From positions 1 to 56,942 of the forward strand of contig DUOB01000080.1 in NCBI GenBank assembly GCA_012839035.1: a stretch of 56,942 bases of DNA, written 5' to 3'. Shown here in pieces: positions 25,044 through 34,088 of the stretch (positions are counted from its first letter, which is position 1; every line of letters starts with the position of its first letter). A program made the translations under genes and the position numbers. The notes beneath the pieces are model-generated. The model did no database searches. It saw only the letters and a program-made list of their open reading frames with translations, and was not told where the DNA came from. This DNA comes from Propionibacterium sp. GTDB lineage: Bacteria > Actinomycetota > Actinomycetes > Propionibacteriales > Propionibacteriaceae.

Positions 25044-26471
25044 TCAGTCGCGCACGGCCGCCACGGAGCGCCGGTGGACGATGAGGCCCACGAGTGCGGC
25101 GGCCAGGCCGAAGAGCGCGGCAACCGCGAACGCGGACTGCATGCCGAGGGTCGCTCCCCCGCTGCCGGGCACGCGGGTCGAGGCGAGGTCGAACACGAGG
25201 GACATCAGCGCGGTGCCGGTGATGAAGCCGAGGTTGCGGGCGAGGTTGAGGACACCCGAGACGGCCCCCTGCTGGGCGCGATCGGCGCGGGACATGACCG
25301 AGGTGTTGTTGCCGGCCATGAACATCTGGTTGCCGGGAGTGAGCATGACCGCGGCGATCAGGAAGCCGACGACACCCCAGACCGGGGGCAGGGCGACGAA
25401 CGCGACGGCGGCGATGGTCATCGTGGTGAGGCCGATGAAGGCCACCCTGGCAGCACCGAGCCGGTCGGCCAGTTGTCCCGCGGGGATGCCGGAGAGGATC
25501 GCCATGATCGGGCCGACCGCCATGACGAGCCCCATGCGCCAGGTGTCCAGGCCCAGTGCCAGCGTCAGATAGAAGGGCGGGATGATCGTGAACGTCATCA
25601 TGACCAGTGCGCCACCGAACGTCATGCCGAGCTGGGGCAGGATGCGGATCGACTTGAGCATGCGGAAGTTCACCAGCGGGGAACCGGAGCGCAGCTCGAC
25701 CCGGACGAAGACCGCGAGCACCACCACGACACCCACGAGGATGGCGGTCGTGCCCTGCCAGCCACCGGGGGTCAGGGTGACCGCCAGGGAATAGCCGGCC
25801 AGGGCGACCGCCAACAGCATCAGACCCGCCAGATCCAGCGGACGACGCTGCGCCGGAGTCGCGGCTGCGGTCGAGAGCTTCGTGCCGACCAGGAACAGGG
25901 CCAACAACCCGAGCGGCAGGAACAACAGAAAGGCACCCCGCCAGCCGAGCGCACCGGCGGCGATGAGCCCGCCGACGGCCGGCCCGAGGGCCATGCCGGT
26001 CGCCATGGAGGAGCCGATCGTGCCCATCGCACGACCCATTTCGTGGGGCTGGACGGTTTCCCGGACCAGGGCCACGGGCAGGGCCAGCATGGCCGCGACC
26101 CCGACGCCCTGAATCGCGCGCCCGGCGATGATCAGCCCGAGCGACGGGGCGAGCGCGGCGACCAGGGATCCCACGAGGAAGACGAGGATCGCGACCTGGA
26201 GCACCCTCGCCCGCCCGAGCGAGTCGCCCAACCACCCGGCGGGGACGATCAGCACAGTGCTGCTGAGCAGGAAGGCCAGCGTGGCCCACTGGGCGGTGGA
26301 CATGTCCGCCCCGAACTGCGTGGCGACCTGCGGCAGGATCACATTGATCAGGCTCGTGCCCAGCGCCGCAACGATCGTGACGATCGAGAGTGGATAGATC
26401 TTGCGCAGCACGGAGGCTGACGAGTTGGTCGTCACCTGCGGCTCGCCGGAAGTCGTCTGCGTGGAAGTCAT
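25044..26471 (-). CDS. MFS multidrug exporter, DHA2 (EmrB/QacA) type
   Basis: 475-residue transporter with about 12-14 membrane segments. LINVILPQVATQFGADMSTAQWATLAFLLSSTVLIVPAGWLGDSLGRARVL (motif A region), RAIQGVGVAAMLALPVALVRE (motif B) and GPAVGGLIAAGALGWRGAFLLFLPLG (motif C) are typical of proton-driven drug exporters. The ATG at 26469-26471 has no Shine-Dalgarno; TAGGGT lies 7 nt upstream. Divergent from an XRE-cupin regulator that probably controls it. A much longer in-frame ORF upstream is a shadow. Confidence 0.92.
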   Translation of the reverse strand: MTSTQTTSGEPQVTTNSSASVLRKIYPLSIVTIVAALGTSLINVILPQVATQFGADMSTAQWATLAFLLSSTVLIVPAGWLGDSLGRARVLQVAILVFLVGSLVAALAPSLGLIIAGRAIQGVGVAAMLALPVALVRETVQPHEMGRAMGTIGSSMATGMALGPAVGGLIAAGALGWRGAFLLFLPLGLLALFLVGTKLSTAAATPAQRRPLDLAGLMLLAVALAGYSLAVTLTPGGWQGTTAILVGVVVVLAVFVRVELRSGSPLVNFRMLKSIRILPQLGMTFGGALVMMTFTIIPPFYLTLALGLDTWRMGLVMAVGPIMAILSGIPAGQLADRLGAARVAFIGLTTMTIAAVAFVALPPVWGVVGFLIAAVMLTPGNQMFMAGNNTSVMSRADRAQQGAVSGVLNLARNLGFITGTALMSLVFDLASTRVPGSGGATLGMQSAFAVAALFGLAAALVGLIVHRRSVAAVRD

Positions 26472-26478
26472 GAATACC

Positions 26479-26542
26479 ACCCTAGGTATCCGATCTCGTT
26501 TCGGCAAAGCCGTTTGCCGTTTTGGCAAAGCACTCGTACCGT
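26479..26542. promoter_or_regulatory. Divergent mirror-image promoters and palindromic operator
   Basis: Minus strand: TTGCCG (26502-26507), 17 nt, TAGGGT (26479-26484), 7 nt, MFS ATG. Plus strand: TTGCCG (26514-26519), 17 nt, TACCGT (26537-26542), 7 nt, regulator ATG. The two -35 hexamers are the arms of the palindrome CGGCAAA-GCCG-TTTGCCG (26502-26519). A further half-site TTTGGCAAAG (26521-26530) forms a second inverted repeat with the right arm. The XRE regulator is the obvious candidate ligand and would block both promoters, giving autoregulation. Confidence 0.7.
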
Positions 26543-26549
26543 CGGGCCC

Positions 26550-27113
26550 ATGAGCGACGTCACCAAGGTTCTCCGAGGAGTCGGTCCGCGCCTGCGCGCG
26601 CTGCGTACGGAACACGGCATCACACTGGAGGAACTGGCCGAACGAACCGACATCTCCGTATCGACCCTGTCGAGGCTGGAGACCTGCCAGCGGAAGCCGA
26701 CCCTGGAGATGCTCCTGTCGCTCAGTCAGCACTACCAGGTGCCGCTGGACGACCTGGTTGGCATGCCCGAACCGGAGGACCCCCGCATCCGGCTGCAACC
26801 GCGGCAGATCAGTGGCGGCCGGACGGTGTGGCCGCTGTCCAGCAGCACGGAGGGCGTACAGGCCTGGAAGATCGAACTGCCGCCCGCGTCGCGGCCATTG
26901 AAGCTGCACGAGCATGATGGGTACGAGTGGTTCTATGTGTTGAGCGGGACCGTCCGGCTGGTCCTCGGCGAGCAGGACCTCGAACTCGAGGCCGGCGAGG
27001 CGGTGGAGTTCGACACCCGCGTGCCGCACTGGTTCGGATCCGCCAACCATCAGAGCGCCGTGATCCTGAGCCTGTTCGGGAGACACGGCGAGCGCGTACA
27101 CGTGCGGGACTGA
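26550..27113 (+). CDS. XRE family transcriptional regulator with C-terminal cupin domain
   Basis: 187-residue regulator. The helix-turn-helix covers residues about 10-65 (LRALRTEHGITLEELAERTDISVSTLSRLE), and the cupin covers about 105-185 (HEHDGYEWFYVLSGTVRLVLGEQDLELEAGEAVEFDTRVPHWF), with the metal-type HxH...E...H residues retained. The ligand is unknown. ATG at 26550 has no Shine-Dalgarno but lies 7 nt after TACCGT, so initiation is probably leaderless. Divergent from the MFS exporter and probably its local regulator. Confidence 0.92.
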   Translation: MSDVTKVLRGVGPRLRALRTEHGITLEELAERTDISVSTLSRLETCQRKPTLEMLLSLSQHYQVPLDDLVGMPEPEDPRIRLQPRQISGGRTVWPLSSSTEGVQAWKIELPPASRPLKLHEHDGYEWFYVLSGTVRLVLGEQDLELEAGEAVEFDTRVPHWFGSANHQSAVILSLFGRHGERVHVRD

Positions 27114-27291
27114 CGCGAGCGGAGCACCAAACAGGATCGCCTATGGACAGAAAAGAAATTTTTATGGCTGGAGGAGTATCGTCTCCCGAGAACTTGCGCA
27201 GCCACCGCCCAGGCCCGCCGCCCAGCGCACGGCACATCGGCGCACACATGACTTATATCGGCAACACGCTCACCCTAAGGAGCTACGGATA

Positions 27292-29265
27292 GTGACCCCG
27301 ACCCAGACCCTCGACCGCGTGGTCATCCGCTTCGCGGGCGACTCCGGCGACGGCATGCAGCTGACCGGCGACCGGTTCACCGCGGACTCCGCGGTGTTCG
27401 GCAATGACATCTCGACCCTGCCGAACTTCCCGGCGGAGATTCGCGCCCCCCAGGGCACGCTGCCGGGCGTGTCGAGCTTCCAGCTGCACTTCGCGAACTA
27501 CGACATCATGACGCCGGGCGACCGGCCGGACGTGCTGGTGGCGATGAACCCGGCCGCACTCAAGGCCAACCTCGCGGATCTGGCGCCGGGCGGGGTGATC
27601 ATCGTCGACACCGCGGAGTTCACCAAGCGCAACCTGACCAAGGTGGGCTATGCGACGAGTCCGCTGGAGGACGATTCGCTGGAGGGCTATCAGCTGCACG
27701 CCTTCGATCTCTCCGGCCTGACGGTCGGTGCGGTGAAGGAGTTCGGGCTGACGCGCAAGGACGCGACGCGCGCCAAGAACATGTTTGCCCTCGGCCTGCT
27801 GTGCTGGCTGTTCAACCGCCCCACGGAGGGCACCGAGCGTTTCCTGGCCGAGAAGTTCGCCTCGAAGCCCGCGATCCGCGACGCGAACCTCACGGCGTTC
27901 CGCGCCGGCTGGGCCTTCGGTGAGACGACGGAGTCCTTCGCGCACACCTATACGGTGGCGGCCGCGTCGATGCCGCCCGGGGACTATCGCCAGATCACGG
28001 GCAACACCGCGCTGGCCCTCGGGCTGGTGACCGCGGCCCAGAAGGCGGGCCTGACGATGTTCTTCGGGGCCTATCCGATCACTCCGGCGTCGGACATCCT
28101 TCACGAGCTGACCAAGCTCAAGCGGTTCAACGTCCAGACCTTTCAGGCCGAGGACGAGATCGCTGCCGTGGGCGCAGCCCTCGGGGCGAGCTTCGCCGGC
28201 ACGCTCGGGGTGACGTCGTCGTCCGGTCCGGGCATCGCGCTCAAGATGGAGACGATCGGCCTCGGGGTGATGACCGAACTGCCGATGGTCGTGGTCGACG
28301 TGCAGCGCGCCGGCCCGTCCACCGGCATGCCGACCAAGACCGAACAGGCGGACCTGTTGCAGGTGATGTTCGGCCGCAATGGTGAGGCCCCCGTCCCGAT
28401 CATCGCCGCCAACTCCCCCTCCGACTGCTTCGACACCGCGATCGAGGCCACGCGCTGGGCCGTGAAATATCGGACGCCGGTGTTCGTGCTCTCGGATGGC
28501 TATCTGGCCAATGGCGCCGAACCCTGGCGCCTGCCGAACATCGCCGAGATCCCGGGCATCGATCCCGGGTTCGCGACCGGACCGAACGGTGCGGACGGCA
28601 CGACGTTCGAGCCCTATCGCCGTGACGAGGAGTCCCTCGCCCGGCCGTGGGCCATTCCCGGCACCAAGGGCCTGGAGCACCGGATCGGCGGCCTCGAGAA
28701 GGCCGACGGCACCGGCAATGTCTCCTACGACCCGGCCAACCACGAGCGCATGACCAAGCTCCGCCAGGCCAAGGTTGACGGCATCGTCGCGGACGTTCCC
28801 GATGTCGTGGTGGACGACCCGTCGGGAGAGGCGAAGGTTCTCGTCGTCGGGTGGGGGTCGTCCTTCGGTCCGATCACTGCAGGGGTACGCCGGGTGCGCG
28901 CTGTTGGCGGCCAGGTCGCGCAGATCCACCTGCGCCACCTGAATCCGTTCCCGGCGAACCTCGGTGAGGTCCTGCGGGCGTACGACACCGTCATCTGCCC
29001 CGAGATGAACTCCGGCCAGCTCGCCATGCTGCTGCGGGCGAAATATCTGGTGGACGTCAAGAGCTATTCCCGCGTCCGGGGCCTGCCGATCTCGCTGTCG
29101 GAGCTCGCCCAGGACCTGCTCGAATACATCGGCCACACGGTCGACCCGACCACGGAACAGCTCCACGAAGAGGTCACCGCCAACGGGCGCGAGCCTCGCC
29201 AGGAGGGGTTCCACGATTCCTCCCCCCACCCGCTTTCCGATCTCGCTGCAAAGGACGCCAAGTGA
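27292..29265 (+). CDS. korA: 2-oxoglutarate:ferredoxin oxidoreductase, alpha (fused gamma-alpha) subunit
   Basis: 657-residue subunit of the enzyme that oxidises 2-oxoglutarate to succinyl-CoA with ferredoxin. The N-terminal third is the gamma domain (RFAGDSGDGMQLTGDRFT, NFPAEIRAPQGT), and the rest is the alpha domain (FFGAYPITPASDILHEL, AEDEIAAVGAALGASFAG, MPTKTEQADLLQVMFGRNGE), ending with the transketolase C-terminal fold (QIHLRHLNPFP). This fused layout is that of actinobacterial KorA. Start GTG at 27292 has AAGGAG upstream. About 180 nt of 5' leader after the regulator gene may hold its promoter, but I see none that is convincing. Confidence 0.95.
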   Translation: MTPTQTLDRVVIRFAGDSGDGMQLTGDRFTADSAVFGNDISTLPNFPAEIRAPQGTLPGVSSFQLHFANYDIMTPGDRPDVLVAMNPAALKANLADLAPGGVIIVDTAEFTKRNLTKVGYATSPLEDDSLEGYQLHAFDLSGLTVGAVKEFGLTRKDATRAKNMFALGLLCWLFNRPTEGTERFLAEKFASKPAIRDANLTAFRAGWAFGETTESFAHTYTVAAASMPPGDYRQITGNTALALGLVTAAQKAGLTMFFGAYPITPASDILHELTKLKRFNVQTFQAEDEIAAVGAALGASFAGTLGVTSSSGPGIALKMETIGLGVMTELPMVVVDVQRAGPSTGMPTKTEQADLLQVMFGRNGEAPVPIIAANSPSDCFDTAIEATRWAVKYRTPVFVLSDGYLANGAEPWRLPNIAEIPGIDPGFATGPNGADGTTFEPYRRDEESLARPWAIPGTKGLEHRIGGLEKADGTGNVSYDPANHERMTKLRQAKVDGIVADVPDVVVDDPSGEAKVLVVGWGSSFGPITAGVRRVRAVGGQVAQIHLRHLNPFPANLGEVLRAYDTVICPEMNSGQLAMLLRAKYLVDVKSYSRVRGLPISLSELAQDLLEYIGHTVDPTTEQLHEEVTANGREPRQEGFHDSSPHPLSDLAAKDAK

Positions 29266-30338
29266 CTACCGATGCGCGCAAGACGATTGAGGAGTACGCC
29301 GGCCTGAACCGCGTGCCCCTGGCGATCGAACCGCTCAACCGCAAGGACTTCACCTCCGACCAGGAGGTGCGCTGGTGCCCAGGCTGCGGTGACTATGCCG
29401 TGCTGGCGGCCTTCCAGGGGTTCCTGCCGGAGCTCGGCATCGCCCGGGAGAACACGGTCATCGTGTCGGGCATCGGCTGCTCGTCGCGCTTCCCCTATTA
29501 CGTGAATTCCTATGGCATGCACTCGATCCACGGCCGGGCCCCGGCGATCGCCACGGGCGTCGCGACGGCCCGCGAGGATCTGGGTGTCTGGGTCGTGACC
29601 GGTGACGGGGACGCCCTGTCGATCGGTGGCAACCACCTGATCCATGCGCTGCGCCGCAACGTCAACCTGACGATCCTGCTGTTCAACAACCGGATCTATG
29701 GCCTGACCAAGGGGCAGTATTCCCCGACATCGGAGCAGGGCAAGGTCACGAAGTCGTCCCCGTTCGGCTCCGTCGACTCCCCGTTCAACCCGTTGTCGCT
29801 CGCGCTCGGCGCGGAGGCGACGTTCGTGGCCCGGACCATCGACTCCGACCGCAAGCACCTCACCGAGGTGCTCAAGGCCGCGTCGGCGCACCGGGGCGCG
29901 AGCTTCGTGGAGATCTATCAGAACTGCCCGATCTTCAACGACGGCGCGTTCGATGCGATCAAGGGCGGCTCCACCGCCGACACGATCATCCCGCTCGTGC
30001 ACGGTGAGCCGATCCGCTTCGGCAAGGACGGCAGCCGGGCGGTCGTTCGCCGCGATACCGGCGAGCTGGAGATCGCGGAGGTCGCCGACGTCGATGAGGA
30101 CCGGATCGTCGTGCATGATGCGCACAGCACGGACCCGGCGTACGCGTTCTCGCTCTCCCGCCTCACCAGCACCGGTGTGCTCCGGCAGACCCCGATCGGG
30201 GTGCTGCGCCAGGTGGAGCGGCCCGCCTATGACGACGCCGTCCGCGATCAGATCGACACTGCCAAGAACGGGCAGGAGCCGACCGACGACGAGCTGCAGG
30301 CACTGATCAACGGCCGGGACGTCTGGACGGTCGTCTGA
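29262..30338 (+). CDS. korB: 2-oxoglutarate:ferredoxin oxidoreductase, beta subunit
   Basis: 358-residue thiamine diphosphate-binding subunit. WCPGCGDYAVL and SGIGCSSRFPYY supply the iron-sulfur and substrate-site cysteines, and VVTGDGDALSIGGNHLIHALRRN followed by FNNRIYGLTKGQYSPTS is the ThDP/Mg motif. Start GTG overlaps the korA stop (GTGA). KorAB makes the TCA cycle step independent of the 2-oxoglutarate dehydrogenase complex and yields reduced ferredoxin; the acceptor is not evident, though the NuoI-like protein nearby is a possible partner. Confidence 0.95.
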   Translation: MTTDARKTIEEYAGLNRVPLAIEPLNRKDFTSDQEVRWCPGCGDYAVLAAFQGFLPELGIARENTVIVSGIGCSSRFPYYVNSYGMHSIHGRAPAIATGVATAREDLGVWVVTGDGDALSIGGNHLIHALRRNVNLTILLFNNRIYGLTKGQYSPTSEQGKVTKSSPFGSVDSPFNPLSLALGAEATFVARTIDSDRKHLTEVLKAASAHRGASFVEIYQNCPIFNDGAFDAIKGGSTADTIIPLVHGEPIRFGKDGSRAVVRRDTGELEIAEVADVDEDRIVVHDAHSTDPAYAFSLSRLTSTGVLRQTPIGVLRQVERPAYDDAVRDQIDTAKNGQEPTDDELQALINGRDVWTVV

Positions 30339-30359
30339 CCCGGCCCCCGGCGTACGCGA

Positions 30360-30412
30360 AAGCGCTCCTTCTCCGACCCGCACACCGGGCCGGAAAGGGA
30401 GCGCTTCGTCGT
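30360..30412 (+). terminator. Terminator between korB and glgP
   Basis: Stem AAGCGCTCCTT (30360-30370) against AAGGGAGCGCTT (30395-30406) with one bulged base and a 24-nt loop, followed by CGTCGTTT. Lies between convergent genes and could act on both strands. Confidence 0.65.
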
Positions 30413-30439
30413 TTCAGCCGAGATCTGCCCCGGCGCCGA

Positions 30440-33007
30440 TCACCGGTCGAGCTTCCAGATCCGCTCGATGTAGTCCCGCATCGACCGGTCGGAGGAGAAG
30501 AAGCCGCACCGGGCAACGTTGAGGATCGCCGAACGGGTCCAGGCCTCCCTGTCGCGGTATTTCTCCTCGACCTTCTGCTGGGTCGCGGCATAGGACTCGA
30601 AGTCCGCCAGGGCGAGGAACCGGTCGTTGTTGAGCAGGTCGTCGATCACCGGTTCCTCCGTGCCGCCACCGTTGAAGTGGCCACTCGCGACGAGGTCGAT
30701 CGCCCGGCGCAGGGTTTCGTTGTTCTCATAGAAGTCGCGCGAGCGATAGCCCTTGTCGCCCAACTCGGACACTTCAGGCTCACTGAGCCCGAAGAGGAAG
30801 AAGTTGTCATCGCCGACGAGCTGGCGGATCTCGACGTTGGCGCCGTCGTCGGTGCCGATCGTGAGCGCACCATTGAGGGCGAACTTCATGTTTCCGGTGC
30901 CGGAGGCTTCCTTGCCTGCGAGCGAGATCTGCTCCGACAAATCGGCTGCCGGGATGATCAGCTGGGCGAGCGTGACGTTGTAGTTTTCCGGGAACCACAC
31001 CTGGAGCCGGCCGTTGAGCTTGGGATCGGCGTTGATGGTGGCGGCGACGCGATTGATGAGATACATCGTTTCTTTGGCGATCCAATAGCCGGGCGCCGCC
31101 TTGGCTCCGAAGACCACCGTGCGGGGCACGATGTCGGCCGGATCGAGGGCGCCTGACAACACCTGCTCATAGATGCTGACCACATGCAGGAGCTTGAGGC
31201 TCTGGCGCTTGTATTCGTGGAGGCGCTTTACCATCACATCGACCATGTGGTCGTCGTGGAGGACCGGGCCGCTCAACTCCCTCGCCAGGTCGCCCAGACG
31301 CTGCTTGTTGGCGAACTTGGCATCCCGGAACGCCGCGCGGAAGTCGGCATCGTCCGCATAGGGCTCGAGCTCTGCCAGTCGGTCCAAGTCGGTGACCCAC
31401 CCCTCACCAATGGTGTCGGTGATCAGATCGGAGAGTGCGGGATTGGCACCCTGGATGAAGCGACGCGGGGTGATGCCGTTGGTGACGTTGGTGAACTTGT
31501 CCGGCCACATCTCGGCGAAATCGACGAGCACCTTGTCCCGCAGCAATTGCGAATGGAGTGCCGCGACGCCGTTGATCTTGGTGGCGGCCACAGCGGCGAG
31601 GTGCGCCATGCGGACGGCCTGGTGATCACCATCGCTGATGATCGACATGCGGCGGATCCTGTCCATGTCGTCCGGCCAGCGCTCGCCCACCTGGGCCAGG
31701 AACTCCTCGTTGATCTGGAAGATGATCTCGAGGTGCCGTGGGAGCAAGCGCCCCAGCAGCTCGACCGGCCACACCTCCAGCGCCTCGGGGAGCAGCGTGT
31801 GACAGGTATAGGCGAAACACTGGGCCGTGATCCCCCATGCCTCGTCCCACTCGAGCCCGTGCTCATCAATGAGCAGACGCATGAGCTCGGGCACCGCGAT
31901 CACCGGGTGGGTGTCATTGAGCTGGAAGATGATCCGCTCGGGCAACTCCCGGACATCGAAGTCGACCGGCAGCGTGCCGTTGATGTAGTCCTTGAGCGAG
32001 CAGGCGACAAAGAAGTACTGCTGCTGCAGCCGCAGCTCCCGCCCCTGCGGGGTGGAGTCCTCGGGATAGAGCACCTTGGAGATGTTCTCGGCGAAGGTCT
32101 GGGCGCGCACGGCTTCCGCATAGTCGCCCGCATTGAAGATCGAGAGGTCGAAGGCACTCGTTGCCTGGGCGCTCCACAGGCGCAGGGTGTTGACCACACC
32201 GTTGCGATAGCCGGGGACCATGTAGTTGTAGGGCACACCCAGGACATTCCAGCCCGGCACCCACCGCCGAGCGGGCTGGCCGGATTCATCGGTGTATTCC
32301 TCCGTGTGACCGCCGAAGTCCACCTGCACGGCGCGCTCGGGGTTGGGGAACTCCCACGGCGCACCCATCGAGAGCCACCCGTCGGGCTGCTCCGACTGGC
32401 GCCCCTCGACGAAGGTCTGCCGGAAGATGCCGTATTCATAGCGGATGCCATAGCCGATGCAGCTCACATCCATCGTCGCGAGCGAGTCGATGAAGCACGC
32501 GGCGAGACGGCCCAGGCCGCCGTTGCCGAGCCCCGGCTCCACCTCGAGAGACCGCAGCTCCTCCAGATCCAGCCCGCAGGAGGCCAGCGCGCGATCGACG
32601 ATCTCCGCGAGGTCCTGCGCGAGCAGTGCGTTGCCGAGCTGACGTCCCAGCAGATATTCGGCCGACAGATAGCCGACCATCTTGTCCTTGGGCTGCTGGC
32701 GCCGACGCCGCGCGGTCTTGAGCCAGTCGGCCATCAGATAGTGGCGCACCGTCCGCGCGAGAGCGAGGTATTGGTGGTTGGTCGTGGACCGCTCGAGGCT
32801 GGCGCCGCCGCCGAAGTTGAGCTCACGCAGGAAGGTGCGGGCGAACCCGTCCACCGAGTGCGGGGGAGCAACAGCCGGCTCCAGTGCCAGCGGATGTGCC
32901 GGGGTGAACTTGGGACCCAGGGTCCGGGCATCAACCTCGTGCCCTGCGGGCCATGCGGGGCCTGCCGGAGGTGTCGTGGCAGGCGGTCGCTGATGGGTCT
33001 CGGTCAT
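30440..33007 (-). CDS. glgP: Glycogen/maltodextrin phosphorylase
   Basis: 855-residue GT35 enzyme releasing glucose-1-phosphate from alpha-1,4-glucan chains. The PLP-binding segment ASGTGNMKFALNGALTIGT lies near residue 700, and VEPGLGNGGLGRLAACFIDS, QLNDTHPVIAVPELMRLL and TNGITPRRFI are standard family motifs. CGGAGGAC precedes the ATG by 5 nt. Full length and apparently intact. Convergent with korB, divergent from rarD. It belongs with treZ functionally (glycogen turnover), though the two are 20 kb apart. Confidence 0.96.
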   Translation of the reverse strand: MTETHQRPPATTPPAGPAWPAGHEVDARTLGPKFTPAHPLALEPAVAPPHSVDGFARTFLRELNFGGGASLERSTTNHQYLALARTVRHYLMADWLKTARRRRQQPKDKMVGYLSAEYLLGRQLGNALLAQDLAEIVDRALASCGLDLEELRSLEVEPGLGNGGLGRLAACFIDSLATMDVSCIGYGIRYEYGIFRQTFVEGRQSEQPDGWLSMGAPWEFPNPERAVQVDFGGHTEEYTDESGQPARRWVPGWNVLGVPYNYMVPGYRNGVVNTLRLWSAQATSAFDLSIFNAGDYAEAVRAQTFAENISKVLYPEDSTPQGRELRLQQQYFFVACSLKDYINGTLPVDFDVRELPERIIFQLNDTHPVIAVPELMRLLIDEHGLEWDEAWGITAQCFAYTCHTLLPEALEVWPVELLGRLLPRHLEIIFQINEEFLAQVGERWPDDMDRIRRMSIISDGDHQAVRMAHLAAVAATKINGVAALHSQLLRDKVLVDFAEMWPDKFTNVTNGITPRRFIQGANPALSDLITDTIGEGWVTDLDRLAELEPYADDADFRAAFRDAKFANKQRLGDLARELSGPVLHDDHMVDVMVKRLHEYKRQSLKLLHVVSIYEQVLSGALDPADIVPRTVVFGAKAAPGYWIAKETMYLINRVAATINADPKLNGRLQVWFPENYNVTLAQLIIPAADLSEQISLAGKEASGTGNMKFALNGALTIGTDDGANVEIRQLVGDDNFFLFGLSEPEVSELGDKGYRSRDFYENNETLRRAIDLVASGHFNGGGTEEPVIDDLLNNDRFLALADFESYAATQQKVEEKYRDREAWTRSAILNVARCGFFSSDRSMRDYIERIWKLDR

Positions 33008-33163
33008 CTTTGTCCTCCGAGCGGGTGACGGGTTCCCTCGAAGGTTAGTCCACCGGGCAGCCGAGAAGGTACCGGCCGGAATGCGCGGATGGGCGAATCC
33101 CCTCGTCACGGGAGCAACTGCGAGGACGCGCTGCCCATTTCGTTGGAGCCTCCGTCATCGGGA

Positions 33164-33169
33164 TAGCCT
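33164..33169 (+). promoter_or_regulatory. -10 element of rarD, leaderless type
   Basis: TAGCCT, then TCCAGCT and the GTG start of rarD: TANNNT at exactly 7 nt from the start codon, with no ribosome binding site. Confidence 0.45.
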
Positions 33170-33176
33170 TCCAGCT

Positions 33177-34088
33177 GTGACCCCTGACCGCCGTTCCCAC
33201 AATCTTGGCGTGGCCGCCGCCCTGGGCGCGTACTCCCTCTGGGGCCTCGTGCCGATCTTCTGGCCGCTGCTGGATCGAAGTTCCGCACCGGAGATCCTGG
33301 CACACCGCATTGTCTGGTCGACGGTGCTGGGTGCGATTCTGGTTGCCCTGTTCGCACGCAAGCGGTGGCGGGCGCAGCTGACGGGCCGGGGGACGTTCAT
33401 CCGACTGACGGTGGCGTCGGTGGTGATCGCGGTGAACTGGGGCCTGTACATCTGGGCGGTCAACAACGGCCGTGTCACCGAGGCTGCGCTGGGTTACTAC
33501 ATCAATCCGCTGCTGGCGATTCTCGCGGGGGTCTTCTTCTTCTCGGAGAAGCTGGCGCCGATGCAGTGGGCGGCGATCGGGTTGGCGACGGTGGCCGTGG
33601 TGGTGATCACGATCGAGTACGGGCAGCCGCCGTGGACGGCCTTGGTGCTGGCGGTGACGTTCACGATCTATGGGATCGTCAAGAAGCGGGTGAAGGTCGA
33701 GCCGATCGTGTCGATGACGGCGGAATCGGCGTTGATGACGATCCCCGCCATCGGGTTCCTCGTGTTCCTCGCGTCGCGGGGCGAGGGGGATTTCCTGCAG
33801 CACGGGATCGGCTATGACCTGTTGCTCGCCTGTGCGGGTGTGGTCACGGCGGTGCCGCTGTTGTTGTTCGCGTACGCCGCACAGCGCATCCCGCTCAGCC
33901 TCATCGGCCTGACGCAGTATCTGGCGCCGACGATGCAGTTCCTGCTCGGGGTGTTCTATTTCAAGGAGGCCATGTCGACGGGCCGCTGGATCGGGTTCAC
34001 GCTGGTGTGGGTGGCGTTGATGATCATCTCGGTGCAGGCCGTCAGCGCGATGCGGCGTTCCCGGCGCCTGCATAGAGTGGCCGGGTGA
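33177..34088 (+). CDS. rarD: EamA/RarD family transporter
   Basis: 303-residue membrane protein with ten predicted segments in the DMT fold. LGAYSLWGLVPIFWPLL, EILAHRIVWS, AVNNGRVTEAALGYYINPL and IPLSLIGLTQYLAPTMQFLLGV match RarD closely. The substrate of RarD is not established; the E. coli protein is linked to chloramphenicol sensitivity. GTG at 33177 gives the typical N-terminus; the upstream in-frame ORF is not supported. Its stop overlaps the M13 peptidase start (GTGA). Confidence 0.92.
   Translation: MTPDRRSHNLGVAAALGAYSLWGLVPIFWPLLDRSSAPEILAHRIVWSTVLGAILVALFARKRWRAQLTGRGTFIRLTVASVVIAVNWGLYIWAVNNGRVTEAALGYYINPLLAILAGVFFFSEKLAPMQWAAIGLATVAVVVITIEYGQPPWTALVLAVTFTIYGIVKKRVKVEPIVSMTAESALMTIPAIGFLVFLASRGEGDFLQHGIGYDLLLACAGVVTAVPLLLFAYAAQRIPLSLIGLTQYLAPTMQFLLGVFYFKEAMSTGRWIGFTLVWVALMIISVQAVSAMRRSRRLHRVAG

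Noticed and set aside
26472..27101. N-terminal extension of the MFS exporter frame
   Set aside because: It runs antisense through the XRE-cupin regulator and the shared promoter; exporter similarity starts at 26471.
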